A stretch of DNA of 64,000 nt from Actinacidiphila acididurans. GTDB lineage: Bacteria > Actinomycetota > Actinomycetes > Streptomycetales > Streptomycetaceae. Below, one piece after another: positions 50,584 through 59,424 of the stretch. The notes beneath the pieces were generated by a model. That model worked only from the letters and a program-made list of their open reading frames with translations, ran no database searches and was not told the origin of the DNA. The stretch lies in assembly GCF_016918855.1 (NCBI RefSeq), contig NZ_JADKYB010000031.1:33717-97716 (forward strand), written 5' to 3'. Both the position numbers and the translations under genes were made by a program. Numbering within the stretch: position 1 is the stretch's first letter; the number at the start of each line of letters is the position of its first letter.

Positions 50584-50997
50584 TCACTTCACGGTTCCGG
50601 TCTGATCCCCCTCGCCCGCGTCCTGGTCGTAGGGAGAGGGCTGGTTGAAGATGACGGCGAGCGAGACGATCCTGCCGTCCCGGACCGAGAAGTAGGTGCT
50701 CATGATGAGCACCTCGGGCAGGCTCGTCTTGTCGTAGGTCCCGTCGAAGCGGCCCCGGACGATGATGTCGCCGTGGTGGTCGAGCACCTCGACCGGCTCG
50801 ACGGTGACCGAGTCCCCGACGAATTCCTTGGCCATGAACGCACGGATCGCCGCCGTACCGCGAATTTCGCGGCTGTTGTCGTTGACATAGGCGTCATCGG
50901 TGAACGTCGCCATGATCGCGTCCAGGTCGAAGTCGTTGATTGCCTTGATGTGCCGGGCGACGACGTCGGGCGCCTCGGCAAGGGTGATGGTCTTCAT
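50584..50997 (-). CDS. SnoaL/NTF2-like protein
   Basis: 137 residues with the cone fold pattern: VVARHIKAINDFDLDAIMAT, FTDDAYVNDNSREIRGTAAI, RAFMAKEFVGD, IIVRGRFDGTYDKTSLPEVL. These proteins can be hydrolases, isomerases or just ligand-binding domains. GAGGAG precedes ATG 50997. A MerR-type promoter drives it divergently from the merR gene, so it is likely part of the MerR regulon. Confidence 0.85.
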   Translation of the reverse strand: MKTITLAEAPDVVARHIKAINDFDLDAIMATFTDDAYVNDNSREIRGTAAIRAFMAKEFVGDSVTVEPVEVLDHHGDIIVRGRFDGTYDKTSLPEVLIMSTYFSVRDGRIVSLAVIFNQPSPYDQDAGEGDQTGTVK

Positions 50998-51037
50998 TAC
51001 GGTTCTCCTCAGCTACCGAGCGATGCGTTCTCCTTTC

Positions 51038-51068
51038 ACCGTGGGAGCGCCCGCAGCGGGAGGGTCAA
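51038..51068 (-). promoter_or_regulatory. MerR-type promoter of the SnoaL-like gene
   Basis: On the minus strand TTGACC (51068-51063), 19-base spacer with CTCCCGC-TGC-GGGCG, then CACGGT (51043-51038). Start of transcription would leave a ~35-base leader. Confidence 0.7.
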
Positions 51069-51083
51069 GGCTCCTGTTGAGGC

Positions 51084-51114
51084 TGGACTCTCCCGTTGCG
51101 GGAGGGTTCAGACT
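51084..51114 (+). promoter_or_regulatory. MerR autoregulated promoter
   Basis: TGGACT (51084-51089), 19-base spacer containing CTCCC-GTTGC-GGGAG, CAGACT (51109-51114). The ATG follows the -10 by exactly six bases, giving a leaderless mRNA. Confidence 0.85.
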
Positions 51115-51120
51115 GGAGGC

Positions 51121-51963
51121 ATGAGCGCCCCTCTGCTGTCGATCGGTGACTTCGCCCGCGCGACGCACCTGAGTGTCAAGACGCTGCGCTACTACCACGA
51201 GAGCGGGCTGCTCGAACCGGCTGAGGTCGACCCGCACTCCGGGTACCGCCGCTACGAGGTCGACCAGATCCCCACGGCGCAGGTGATCCGCCGCTTCCGC
51301 GACCTCGGGATGCCGATCGACGACGTGCGTGCCGTACTGCGGGCGCCCGACCCCGACACGCGAAACCGGCTCATCAGCCGCCACCTGCGTCGCCTGGAGG
51401 CCGAGCTCGGCCGGACCCGGACGGTCATCGCCTCGCTGCGCGACCTGCTGGAACGCCCTGCCACCGACCGGCCCGTCGAGCACCGGCACCTGCCCGCGAC
51501 CCGGGTCGCCGCCATCTCGGCGACCGTGAGTACCGCCGACATCGGCGCCTGGCACCAAGGCGCACTCGGCGAGCTCTACGCCACGGTCTCCTCCCAGAAC
51601 CTCGACACGGCCGGCCTTGCGGGAGGCGAGTACGACGACAGCCTGTTCACCTCCGAGGAAGGGTCCGCCACCGTCTTCCTCCCGGTCGCCGCGTCGTTCC
51701 GCCCGGTGGGCCGCATCGAGCTCCTGGACCTGGCGCCGGTCGACCTCGCCGTCGTCGAGCACCGCGGCCCCGAAGAAGGCATCGACCGTGCTTACGGAGC
51801 GCTTGCGACCTACGTCGCCAAGCACGCACTGGCGGTGACCGGACCCATCCGGGAGTTCTATCCGGTCAACCGCCACCACACCGGCGACCCCGCCAAATGG
51901 CGAACCGAGATCGGGTGGCCCATCTTCAACACGGGCCCGTCGCTATTCGCTACCGGGGACTGA
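51121..51963 (+). CDS. MerR-family regulator with GyrI-like ligand domain
   Basis: 280 residues. MerR HTH ~5-75 (LSIGDFARATHLSVKTLRYY, HESGLLEPAEVDPHSGYRRY), a coiled coil ~80-110, then a GyrI/BmrR-type effector domain ~130-275 (RHLPATRVAAISATVS, VAVVEHRGPEEGIDR-like VDLAVVEHRGPEEGIDRAYG). BmrR-like members sense lipophilic cations or drugs. Promoter described separately. Its 3' end overlaps the convergent secreted-protein gene by 14 bp. Confidence 0.92.
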   Translation: MSAPLLSIGDFARATHLSVKTLRYYHESGLLEPAEVDPHSGYRRYEVDQIPTAQVIRRFRDLGMPIDDVRAVLRAPDPDTRNRLISRHLRRLEAELGRTRTVIASLRDLLERPATDRPVEHRHLPATRVAAISATVSTADIGAWHQGALGELYATVSSQNLDTAGLAGGEYDDSLFTSEEGSATVFLPVAASFRPVGRIELLDLAPVDLAVVEHRGPEEGIDRAYGALATYVAKHALAVTGPIREFYPVNRHHTGDPAKWRTEIGWPIFNTGPSLFATGD

Positions 51964-52288
51964 CCAAGAACGATGTGAAATACACGTTGGTGGCGTGCGA
52001 GCCGGGCGGTATGACGGAGAAGGGCCCCGGCGGGGTAGGGCAATTCGCGGCGGCGTAAAGACTGATCTTGAAATCTACCGTCTGGTTGTACAGTTCCTTG
52101 CCTGCCGGCGTGCCCACGGTGTAGCAAAGGCTCCCGGCCGGAGCGTAGACGTGCTGAATGCCGGCCGTGTCCGTCCACAAGATGAGGTTGCTGGACGCTA
52201 CAGCGGTGGTACTGGGGCTCAGGCTGAGGGTCGCCGCAGCGGTCGCCGCGGCGACTGCGAACACCCTGGCGGCATGCTTCAGGCGCAT
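51950..52288 (-). CDS. Small secreted protein of unknown function
   Basis: 112 residues. Sec signal peptide (HAARVFAVAAATAAATLSLS, cleavage near AVASS). Mature part ~80 residues, beta-rich, with a Cys pair (GSLCYTVGTPAGKELY and YAAANCPTPPGPFSV) that could form one disulfide. No family recognised. GGGAGAAG precedes ATG 52288. Overlaps the merR 3' end by 14 bp (convergent). Confidence 0.75.
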   Translation of the reverse strand: MRLKHAARVFAVAAATAAATLSLSPSTTAVASSNLILWTDTAGIQHVYAPAGSLCYTVGTPAGKELYNQTVDFKISLYAAANCPTPPGPFSVIPPGSHATNVYFTSFLVSPR

Positions 52289-52526
52289 GGGCTTCTCCCT
52301 GTCCGACTACCGCAGGGGCCAGGACGGCCACCACGGGAGAGCAGCGATCCTGGAACGCCACAGACTGTAGGGGGTGCACGCCCACGCAGCCACACCCGAC
52401 CTCGGACGCCGTCGCAAACTGGCCATCGTCTTCTCCGGGACCACCGCCCGGTCGTGGACGCTCGGCTCCACAACCGTGTCCTGAGTGAGGCGCTGCCGTC
52501 TCGGCAAGCAGGTGTAAACGGCAAGC

Positions 52527-52790
52527 GGAAGGAGCCCCATGCTGAGGCATTCGTGGAGGGTGTGCTGGTCCACGAGAGCGAGTTGGCGCTGTTGATCGAG
52601 GAACGCGGGGTTCTCGTCGCCGGCGACATGCTTTCCGATGTCCTGATCCCGATGCTCGACGCGAACGCCGCCGACCCGCTCGAGGACTGTCTCGCCGCGC
52701 TGCGACTGCTCGAAGGCGTGGCAGCGGGCGTCGATGTCCTCGTCCCCGGCCACGGGTCCACCGGCGGAGCTGACGAGCGGTCGCGGCCGG
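52527..52790 (+). pseudogene. Metallo-beta-lactamase-fold hydrolase fragment
   Basis: One frame here reads HAEAFVEGVLVHESELALLI, EERGVLVAGDMLSDVLIPML, EGVAAGVDVLVPGHGSTGGA: the GDM Asp and PGHG His motifs of an MBL-fold hydrolase. The N-terminal HxHxDH half is absent and no start fits. It ends abruptly at the 3' end of the ABC permease gene. The preceding stretch 52289-52526 shows no gene. Confidence 0.7.
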
Positions 52791-52794
52791 ATGG

Positions 52795-55623
52795 TCAGTC
52801 GGTGGCGAGCAGGTGGGCGGGGGCGATGCGGGACAGGGCGCGGATCGGCAGGGTCAGGGCCGCGCAGACCAGGGCGGTCGCGGCGAGGGTGGCCAGGAGG
52901 GCGGCGCCGGTGACGGCGAGGAGGTGGCCGTGCAGCACTCCCCGGCCGAGCGAGAGCACGGTGGCGAAGCCGGCGGCCGCGCCCGTCAGGCCGCCCAGCA
53001 GGGCCAGTCCGATTCCCTCGTAGAAGGTCAGCCGGGCCAGTTCGCGGTTGGTCCAGCCGGTCGCGCGCAGCACCGCGAGGTCGGCGGCACGCTCGCGCTG
53101 GGAGAGGACCAGGACGTCCACGGCTCCGGCGGCGCCCAGCAGCAGGGACAGGGCGACGCTGAGGTAGTCCGCACCGCGGGCCTGGGCCACGACGGCGTTC
53201 CCGAGGAGCGGCCCGGCGACCTGGCCCTGGAAGGCCAGCGTCAGGGCGAGCAGCACGGTGAAGGCGGCGACCCCGAGCGCCAGCCCTGCCGCGCCGAGCA
53301 GCGTACGGCCGCGTACGCGCAGCAGGTTGACCGCGGCCAGGCCGGCCACCGAACGTACCGGCCGGGCACGGCGGGCCGCGGCCACCGGCGGCCGGACGGC
53401 TTCCATCGGGCCCAGCCGGGTGGCGAGCACGGCGGGGACCAGGCCCGCCGCCGCGGCCAGCCCCAGCGCCACCGGTAGTACGAGGAGCGACTTGGCGCCG
53501 GCGTCGGGCTGTCCCAGGAGGCGGCCGAGCCCGTACGCGAGCAGCGCGCCGGCGGCCCCGGCCGCGAGGCCGATTGCGGCCAGTTCGCCGAGGATCAGGC
53601 GGAGCACTTCGCCGCTGCTCCAGCCCAGGCAGCGCAGCGTGCCGATCTCGGTGCGGCGCGAACGTACCGAGGCGAGGGCCGCCTGCCCGAGGAACAGCGC
53701 GCACACCACGAGGACCAGCACGAAGAGCACGGCGCTCTTGGTGTCGACGGCGGTGAGGATCCGCAGCGCCACGCCCTTGTCGACCCAGCGCTCGGTGACG
53801 TGGGCGGCCGGGCTCAGCGCGACGGTCTGCGGGCGGGGCGAGCCGCCGACGGTGACATCGATCTGGAGGCCGGGGTAGGCGGTCCGGATTTCGCCGGCCA
53901 CCGCGTCGACCCGCGCGCGGGAGACGGCGTCGACGCCGGTCACCCCCGCCACCCGGATCCTGATCGCGCTGACCGGCGCGGTGTCCTGAAGGTCGGGCAC
54001 ACGGCGGCTCTTGGTGAGCGCGGTGATGGAGTCCATCGTGGTGAGCATGGTGGGCGGGGGGCTGACGTAGCCGCCCAGGTTGCGGTCGGGCCGCAGCGGC
54101 CGGCCGTGCAGCGCCGCGCGGGTGGCGTCGTCGGCGCCGGTGACCTGCGGGGGCTGGTAGGTCTCCAGCGGTGCCTGGGACAGCGGCGAGAAGCCGGGGA
54201 GCTTGCCGGTGTCGTAGCGGCCGACCAGTTGGACGAAGGGACTGGGCAGGCGGCCCGAGTCGATGTTGTCGCAGATGCCCAGCCCCACGCAGTCCGTGGC
54301 GGCGTGGCTGGTCACCTTCCGGTACTGCGTGCCCTGGTTGTTCTCCTCGGGGACGTCGGGGAAGGGCTGCTGCTCGGTGTTGGTCACCCACAGGCCGGGC
54401 TTCTGCGCTGCTTGCGTGCGTACGGCGAGGTCGCCGCCGGCGGTGCGGCGGTAGTCGACCGGGCCGACCGTCCAGTACTCGTCGGTGTCGAAGGAGTCCG
54501 CGTTCAGCGCCTTGCCGAAGCCCTCGCTCAGGTCGGCGCCGACGGTGCCGACCATGGTGCCGTGCAGGCCGCGGACGAAGGTGTCGGCGCTGGGGTTGCC
54601 GAGCTTGGCGGGAAGCTGCGCCGGGTCGCCGATGTCGAGCCGCTCAACTGTGGCACTGAGGCTTCCGGTGGTCAGCGCGTTGTCGGCGAGCAGCGCCGGG
54701 ATGTAGCGGTCGTGCTGTCCGTGAACGCTCTTGGCGGCCGGCACCACCCATGGTTTGTCCTGCTCGGTGAGCATGCGGCCCGAGACAATGGTGCGGCCCA
54801 GGCCCACCAGCCGGTTCTCGGCGACCGGGTCGATCGCGGAGAGCAGCACGGGGTAGGTCACCGGAATGTCGACGGTGGCCTTGCCCTGCCCGGACTGGCA
54901 GTTCATCCGCGAGTGCAGGTCGGGGTCGAACGCCGATCTCTCCCTGAGATCCTCGGCGATGATGTTCGGCCGCATCGCGTGGTCCATGTTCCACAGCGTC
55001 TGCTCGGTCTTGTCCCCGTTGTAGTAGAAGCAGACGTCGTACTTGCCCTTCAGCAGGTACTGCCGGGTGTTGCGGGCGATCGCGCCCTTCTCCAGCGTGT
55101 CGGACTCGAAGACGTCCTCCGAGCCGGACGTCAGCGGGCTGCGGGTGAGGTAGACGTACTGGTCGGCGGTGCGGTACGTGCCCAGTCCCGCGGTGAGCGT
55201 CGGGCTGACGCGCAGGATCTGCCGGGTCGCCTTGCTGTCCAGGAAGCGGGAGACGTCGACGGTGACGGTGCTGCCCACCATGAGGTAGCCGATGTTGGCG
55301 ACGGGGGCGGCCACGTCGACTCCGGCCATGCCGCGGATGCGGCGGTACTGCTCCATGGTGATGCCGCCGAACGTGCCCGACAGGAAGTTCGGCTCGACCA
55401 GGCCGCTTTGCCGCTCCACGTCGGTCCGGGAGTGCGGCGGACGCACCAGGACGTCGTACGCGGACCGCGCGTTCTTGCGCACCGTGCCGACGGTGGTCGC
55501 CTTGCTGGTACTGACCGCCGCGGTCAGCAGGGTGAAGCTGGTCGCCGCCACCAGGATCCCGGCGGCCAGCGCCAGTGCGCGGCCGCGCCGCCGGCGCAAC
55601 TGCCCGAGGATGACCGCTGTCAC
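52795..55623 (-). CDS. ABC transporter permease (FtsX/MacB-like, double-module)
   Basis: 942 residues. One N-terminal transmembrane helix (ALALAAGILVAATSFTLLTA), a large ~600-residue extracytoplasmic region, then three FtsX helices (AVLFVLVLVVCALFLGQAAL onward), a second FtsX module (GLALGVAAFTVLLALTLAFQ) and a last set to the C-terminus (EFERAADLAVLRATGW-like RERAADLAVLRATGWTNREL). This size and layout fit lipoprotein or peptide exporters. GTG 55623 overlaps the ATPase stop (GTGA). Substrate unknown; the PadR next door suggests drug or antimicrobial peptide response. Confidence 0.9.
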   Translation of the reverse strand: MTAVILGQLRRRRGRALALAAGILVAATSFTLLTAAVSTSKATTVGTVRKNARSAYDVLVRPPHSRTDVERQSGLVEPNFLSGTFGGITMEQYRRIRGMAGVDVAAPVANIGYLMVGSTVTVDVSRFLDSKATRQILRVSPTLTAGLGTYRTADQYVYLTRSPLTSGSEDVFESDTLEKGAIARNTRQYLLKGKYDVCFYYNGDKTEQTLWNMDHAMRPNIIAEDLRERSAFDPDLHSRMNCQSGQGKATVDIPVTYPVLLSAIDPVAENRLVGLGRTIVSGRMLTEQDKPWVVPAAKSVHGQHDRYIPALLADNALTTGSLSATVERLDIGDPAQLPAKLGNPSADTFVRGLHGTMVGTVGADLSEGFGKALNADSFDTDEYWTVGPVDYRRTAGGDLAVRTQAAQKPGLWVTNTEQQPFPDVPEENNQGTQYRKVTSHAATDCVGLGICDNIDSGRLPSPFVQLVGRYDTGKLPGFSPLSQAPLETYQPPQVTGADDATRAALHGRPLRPDRNLGGYVSPPPTMLTTMDSITALTKSRRVPDLQDTAPVSAIRIRVAGVTGVDAVSRARVDAVAGEIRTAYPGLQIDVTVGGSPRPQTVALSPAAHVTERWVDKGVALRILTAVDTKSAVLFVLVLVVCALFLGQAALASVRSRRTEIGTLRCLGWSSGEVLRLILGELAAIGLAAGAAGALLAYGLGRLLGQPDAGAKSLLVLPVALGLAAAAGLVPAVLATRLGPMEAVRPPVAAARRARPVRSVAGLAAVNLLRVRGRTLLGAAGLALGVAAFTVLLALTLAFQGQVAGPLLGNAVVAQARGADYLSVALSLLLGAAGAVDVLVLSQRERAADLAVLRATGWTNRELARLTFYEGIGLALLGGLTGAAAGFATVLSLGRGVLHGHLLAVTGAALLATLAATALVCAALTLPIRALSRIAPAHLLATD

Positions 55624-56324
55624 GGGCGCAGGCCCCCCAGCCGGTCCAGTACGTCGCCGGAGGCGGTGACCCGCTGGTCCGAGGTGATCCTGCCGTCCTG
55701 AAGGCGCACCACCCGGTCGCCGTTGGCGGCGACCTCGGGGTCGTGGGTGGCGATCAGCATCGTCATCCCGAACCGCTCGCGCAGGCTCATCAGCAGGTCG
55801 ATGATCTCCCGCCCGATGACGCTGTCGAGGTTGCCCGTCGGCTCGTCGGCCAGCAGCAGGCCCGGCCGGTTGATCAACGCGCGGGCGACGGCGACGCGTT
55901 GCTGCTGTCCGCCGGACAGCTCCGAGGGCAGGGCGCCGGCGCGCCCGTCCAGGCCGACGGCTTCGAGCAGTTCCATGCCGCGCTCGCGCCGGTCGAAGCC
56001 GACCCTGCGGGGCAGCACCGGGGCGAGCACGTTGTCCAGCGCGGTCAGGGCGGGCAGCAAGTGGAAGCGCTGGAAGACGAACCCGATGCGCCGCCGGTGG
56101 GCGTCGAGGTCGCGTGGCCGCAACTCGGTCCCGTCGATCTCGACGGTGCCCTCGTCGGGCCGGTCCATGCCGCCGGTCACGTGCAGCACCGTGGACTTGC
56201 CGGCGCCGGACGGCCCGGTCAGCATCACCGCCTCGCCCGGAGCGACTTCCAGGTCCACCCCATCCAGCGCGACCAGTCCCGGATACCGCCGGCTCACCCC
56301 GCGCAACGCCACGCTCACAGCCAT
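55620..56324 (-). CDS. ABC transporter ATP-binding protein (LolD/MacB type)
   Basis: 234 residues: Walker A GPSGAGKSTVLHVTGG, Q-loop FVFQRFHLLPALT, signature ELSGGQQQRVAVARAL, Walker B GLLLADEPTGNLDS and switch ATHDPEVAA. GGAGGA precedes ATG 56324. It is coupled to the FtsX permease downstream and divergent from padR. Confidence 0.95.
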   Translation of the reverse strand: MAVSVALRGVSRRYPGLVALDGVDLEVAPGEAVMLTGPSGAGKSTVLHVTGGMDRPDEGTVEIDGTELRPRDLDAHRRRIGFVFQRFHLLPALTALDNVLAPVLPRRVGFDRRERGMELLEAVGLDGRAGALPSELSGGQQQRVAVARALINRPGLLLADEPTGNLDSVIGREIIDLLMSLRERFGMTMLIATHDPEVAANGDRVVRLQDGRITSDQRVTASGDVLDRLGGLRP

Positions 56325-56347
56325 GGGCGCGTCCTCCCCCTCATACA

Positions 56348-56381
56348 TTGTGGCAATGCACGGGTATGTTGTCACAATGCA
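56348..56381. promoter_or_regulatory. PadR operator: two direct sites 21 bp apart
   Basis: TTGTGGCAATGCA (56348-56360) and TTGTCACAATGCA (56369-56381) are direct copies differing at two positions, offset by two helical turns. The outer arms CATTGTG and CACAATG also form an inverted repeat. They lie between the ABC ATPase and padR starts. Confidence 0.8.
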
Positions 56382-56393
56382 GAAGGGACGTAT

Positions 56394-56999
56394 ATGCCGC
56401 TCCACCACGCCGTACTCGCGCTGCTGATCCCGCGGCCCAACCACGGGTACGAGCTCAAGGCCCGGTTCGAGGAGACCATCGGCCCGCAGTGGGGTGGCCT
56501 GAACATCGGTCACCTCTACCAGATCCTCGAACGGCTGGTCCGGGACGGATACGTCTCACGCTCGCAGGTCACCCAGTCCGACCGGCCCGACAAGAACCTC
56601 TACACGCTCACCCCCGAGGGCGACGCCGAGGTCCGCGCGTGGGCCACCTCGGCCTGGGTGCGCACCGGCGGCTTCCGCGACGAGCTCTTCCTGAAGCTGC
56701 TGGGCGCCGTCGCCCTGGGCCCGCAGGCCCTGGCCACGCTGGTCGAGTCGCAGCGGCAGACGTACCTGTCCGAACTGGCCGGCCTGGCCCGCCAGCGCCG
56801 CGCCCACGCCGACGAGCCACTGGTCGCCGTACTCATCGACGCCGCGATCGCGCACACCAAGGCCGACCTCGGCCTGCTGGACAGCGCGACGCAGCATCTG
56901 GGCCCGCTGGCCGAGGCTCACGGCGCGCAGGCGCCATCCAGTGCGATTCCCGCCCGGCGGGAGGCCCCCACCGAATCGTCACCGGGGACGCCCGCCTGA
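56394..56999 (+). CDS. PadR-family transcriptional regulator
   Basis: 201 residues. PadR winged helix ~1-85 (HHAVLALLIPRPNHGYELKA, HLYQILERLVRDGYVSRSQV, NLYTLTPEGDAEV) and a helical C-terminal dimerisation domain (Vir_C-like) followed by a disordered tail. AAGGGACG precedes ATG 56394. Divergent from the ABC operon, which it most likely represses. Confidence 0.93.
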   Translation: MPLHHAVLALLIPRPNHGYELKARFEETIGPQWGGLNIGHLYQILERLVRDGYVSRSQVTQSDRPDKNLYTLTPEGDAEVRAWATSAWVRTGGFRDELFLKLLGAVALGPQALATLVESQRQTYLSELAGLARQRRAHADEPLVAVLIDAAIAHTKADLGLLDSATQHLGPLAEAHGAQAPSSAIPARREAPTESSPGTPA

Positions 57000-57041
57000 C
57001 GGGACCACAGCAGTGAGGGTTGCACGGTAGGGGCCGGCTGA

Positions 57042-57077
57042 CGGCGGCTCGGCGGCTTGCCGCGCTCGGAGCCGCCG
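57042..57077. terminator. 9-bp-stem hairpin between padR and csbD
   Basis: CGGCGGCTC / GAGCCGCCG around an 18-base loop that can itself fold. Placed between convergent genes. Confidence 0.65.
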
Positions 57078-57085
57078 GTGATGGC

Positions 57086-57262
57086 CTACCGGTGCCTGCC
57101 GGCGTCCTTGACCGACTCCTTGGCCCCGCGGCCCTTGCCCACGGTCTCGGCCGCGTGCCCCTTCGCGGTCAGGGTCCTGTCGCCCTTGGCGCGCCCGGCT
57201 GCCTGGGCGAGCTTGCCGACCATCTGCTCGACCTTCGCCCGCACCTTCTCGTTGGCGGACAT
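57086..57262 (-). CDS. CsbD-family stress protein
   Basis: 58 residues: MSANEKVRAKVEQMVGKLAQ, AAGRAKGDRTLTAKGHAAET, VGKGRGAKESVKDAGRHR, the Lys/Ala-rich CsbD pattern of stress-induced small proteins. AGGAAGGT precedes ATG 57262. Confidence 0.9.
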   Translation of the reverse strand: MSANEKVRAKVEQMVGKLAQAAGRAKGDRTLTAKGHAAETVGKGRGAKESVKDAGRHR

Positions 57263-57473
57263 GCCGCTCACCTTCCTCGTTTGCCGGTGACAACGTCTCA
57301 CGGTGCGTCTGATCGCTCGAGGCCCCGCTAAACACCCGGGCCCTCCAGTGCGGGATCACGAACTGCTTCTGAGCTTGTTCTTCAACCTCCGCCCCTACTC
57401 TGACGCTCTCCTCCCCTTAATGGTCCTCCCCTTAATGGGTGATCACGACGAGCTGATCCGACACACTGGTTCG

Positions 57474-58256
57474 ATGCGGCGCGATGACGAACAGCCTTTG
57501 TCCGGCGGCAACGTCAATGGTGGTGTCGTTCGCGTCGGGGACACCGTTCGCCGTCCGGCCGGAGTATGGACCTCCGCCGTGCATGCCCTGCTTGCCCACC
57601 TGCACGAGGTGGGATTCGGCGCGGCGCCTCGTCCGCTCGGCATTGACGATCAGGGGCGTGAGGTCCTGACCTTCATGCCGGGAGAGGTGGTCTGGCCCGA
57701 CCGGTTCTCGCTGATGGAACCCGCTCGACAACTGGCCCGCGTGGCACGGCTGATCCGGGACTTCCACGATGCCGTGCAGGACTTCACGCCGCCGTCCGAT
57801 GCGCGGTGGCAGACGCTGATTCCCGCTGAGGGCAGTGACATCATCGCCCATAACGACCTGGCGCCCTGGAACCTTGTGGTCGCAGACGAGGCGCGGTGGG
57901 CCTTCATCGACTGGGACGCTGCAGGTCCCGGCTCGGCCCTGTGGGATGTCGCATACGCCGTTCACGGGTTCGTCCCGCTGTCCGCGCATCCGCACTGGCA
58001 GAGCCCGGACGCGGCGGACCGACTGCGAGTCTTCGCCCGCGCCTACGGTCTCGCTGAGTCCGAACGTCGCCGGTTGGTCCCTCTGTTGGGGCGCCGTACG
58101 CGTTCCATGCACGACTTCCTGCGCAGCCAGGCAGCCCAAGGAGCCCAGCCCTGGGCAAGGCTGTGGGCTGAAGGCCACGGCGACGCCTGGCGAAACGACG
58201 CCGAATACATCGAGCAACGCGAAGACCAGTGGATGCAGGCCCTGCTCGCTGGCTGA
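57474..58256 (+). CDS. Phosphotransferase (aminoglycoside/choline kinase-like)
   Basis: 260 residues. Short N-lobe (QPLSGGNVNGGVVRVGDTVR), then the kinase catalytic loop HNDLAPWNLVVADEAR and metal-binding FIDWDAAGPGSALWDVAY, the APH pattern. The start is uncertain: ATG 57474 gives the usual family N-terminus, ATG 57435 adds 13 residues; neither has a clear ribosome-binding site. Just upstream TCCTCCCCTTAATGG occurs twice in tandem. Substrate unknown; most homologues are not resistance enzymes. Confidence 0.85.
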   Translation: MRRDDEQPLSGGNVNGGVVRVGDTVRRPAGVWTSAVHALLAHLHEVGFGAAPRPLGIDDQGREVLTFMPGEVVWPDRFSLMEPARQLARVARLIRDFHDAVQDFTPPSDARWQTLIPAEGSDIIAHNDLAPWNLVVADEARWAFIDWDAAGPGSALWDVAYAVHGFVPLSAHPHWQSPDAADRLRVFARAYGLAESERRRLVPLLGRRTRSMHDFLRSQAAQGAQPWARLWAEGHGDAWRNDAEYIEQREDQWMQALLAG

Positions 58257-58397
58257 GGCAGCAGTGTCCGTGCCTGGCCCGGCGTCGAACGACATCTCGA
58301 ACTGGGTCACTCACCTGGGCATTCGCCGGACATTGAAGCGGCCTTCCTGATCATGTGCTCCGACCAAGGTGCACCTATCGAGACGAAGGCCGTGAGG

Positions 58398-58660
58398 ATG
58401 AGTCTGCTGCCTTACAGTGGTCCCGGGGAGGCGTTCGCGCAAGCGTCACGCTTCCGGAAGGACTTATTCGACTGTCTGACCGTGCGCGGGGAGAACTGTT
58501 CGAACTCGTGGATGCATTGTTGTGCGCGGACGGTCCTCGGATCAGTTCATCCCCGGCTGGCCGTACTCCTTCGTCGCCGCTCTCGAATCGGGCCGGACGT
58601 CCTGGTGCCAACTCCTGGACGCCGTCCGTCCCGGTCCCTGGCAAGCATGCCGTAGATCGC
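58398..58660 (+). pseudogene. Degenerate IS701-type transposase N-terminal fragments
   Basis: Three frames carry consecutive pieces of one streptomycete IS701-like transposase: from ATG 58398 GPGEAFAQASRFRKDLFDCL; then in another frame LFELVDALLCADGP; then in a third FIPGWPYSFVAALESGRTSW followed by CQLLDAVRPGPW. The middle and C-terminal DDE part is missing. Frameshifts plus an internal deletion make it inactive. The family assignment is from memory of the motif order. Confidence 0.65.
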
Positions 58661-58847
58661 GTACGGGACAATCCTCAGAGGCACCCGGAGTGATCGGTGG
58701 TTTCCAGGCTGACCAGGAGGTCGCCTGCGTGCACGTTCAGGAAGGAGCCGCCGCGATCACGTACCCGACCATTCGGCGCCCGAAATCCACTCGCATGCCC
58801 CGCACCCCTCCCCGAAAATCCGGCCCACCCGGACAACGGCCGGGCCG

Positions 58848-58976
58848 GAGATCTACTGTCTGCCCCCCAAGTACGTCGCCACGGCCTTCGGCATGGGCCG
58901 GCAGGAGACGTTGACCCACCTCGCCGACCGGATCGACGCCACGGTCGTCTCGCGTCGGGAGCCCATTCCGTCCTGA
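58848..58976 (+). other. Possible gene remnant of unknown origin
   Basis: A 42-codon open frame without a usable start reads EIYCLPPKYVATAFGMGRQE and TLTHLADRIDATVVSRREPI. Codon bias is protein-like but no family is recognised. Probably the 3' end of a lost gene. The rest of 58661-58847 shows nothing firm. Confidence 0.35.
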
Positions 58977-58983
58977 CCGTCGG

Positions 58984-59424
58984 TCAGAGTTCGTAGGGAT
59001 AGAGAGCGATCTTCTCGCGCTCTACGAAGAGCTCGACCCACGTGCCGACGACGCCATCAGGCAATGGATCGGCCAGCTCCAGCAGGATGTTTGCGTCACC
59101 CAAGCGCAGCACCGCCACACCGTCTTCCTCAAGGCTCAGCCGCCCCCGCAGGACAACACAGTGCCCGCCGGGGCGCACCTCAGGCCCGGCCCCGATTGCC
59201 GGCTTGGCATTCCGCCCCCAGACGATCACCTCGTCGACAGTCCACTCCACGTGGTATTCGCCGGGCTCAGCCCCCGGATCCCCGCACCAACGGACAGCAG
59301 TGCGACCGAGCGCCGTCTTGACCTGGGCCAGCACAGGACTCCACGAGAACTTCGCGATCTTCTCCAACTCGACCAACACCGCTCGATCATGCAGCATCCA
59401 CCTCACGGGAGAAACCTGCGCCAT
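58984..59424 (-). CDS. Hypothetical protein
   Basis: 146 residues, no signal peptide: DRAVLVELEKIAKFSWSPVL, GEYHVEWTVDEVIVWGRNAK, PEVRPGGHCVVLRGRLSLEE, GTWVELFVEREKIALYPYEL. Beta-rich C-terminal half. No family recognised; GC lower than most of the window. GGGAGGCGG lies upstream of ATG 59424. It borders IS debris, so it may be acquired. Confidence 0.7.
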   Translation of the reverse strand: MAQVSPVRWMLHDRAVLVELEKIAKFSWSPVLAQVKTALGRTAVRWCGDPGAEPGEYHVEWTVDEVIVWGRNAKPAIGAGPEVRPGGHCVVLRGRLSLEEDGVAVLRLGDANILLELADPLPDGVVGTWVELFVEREKIALYPYEL

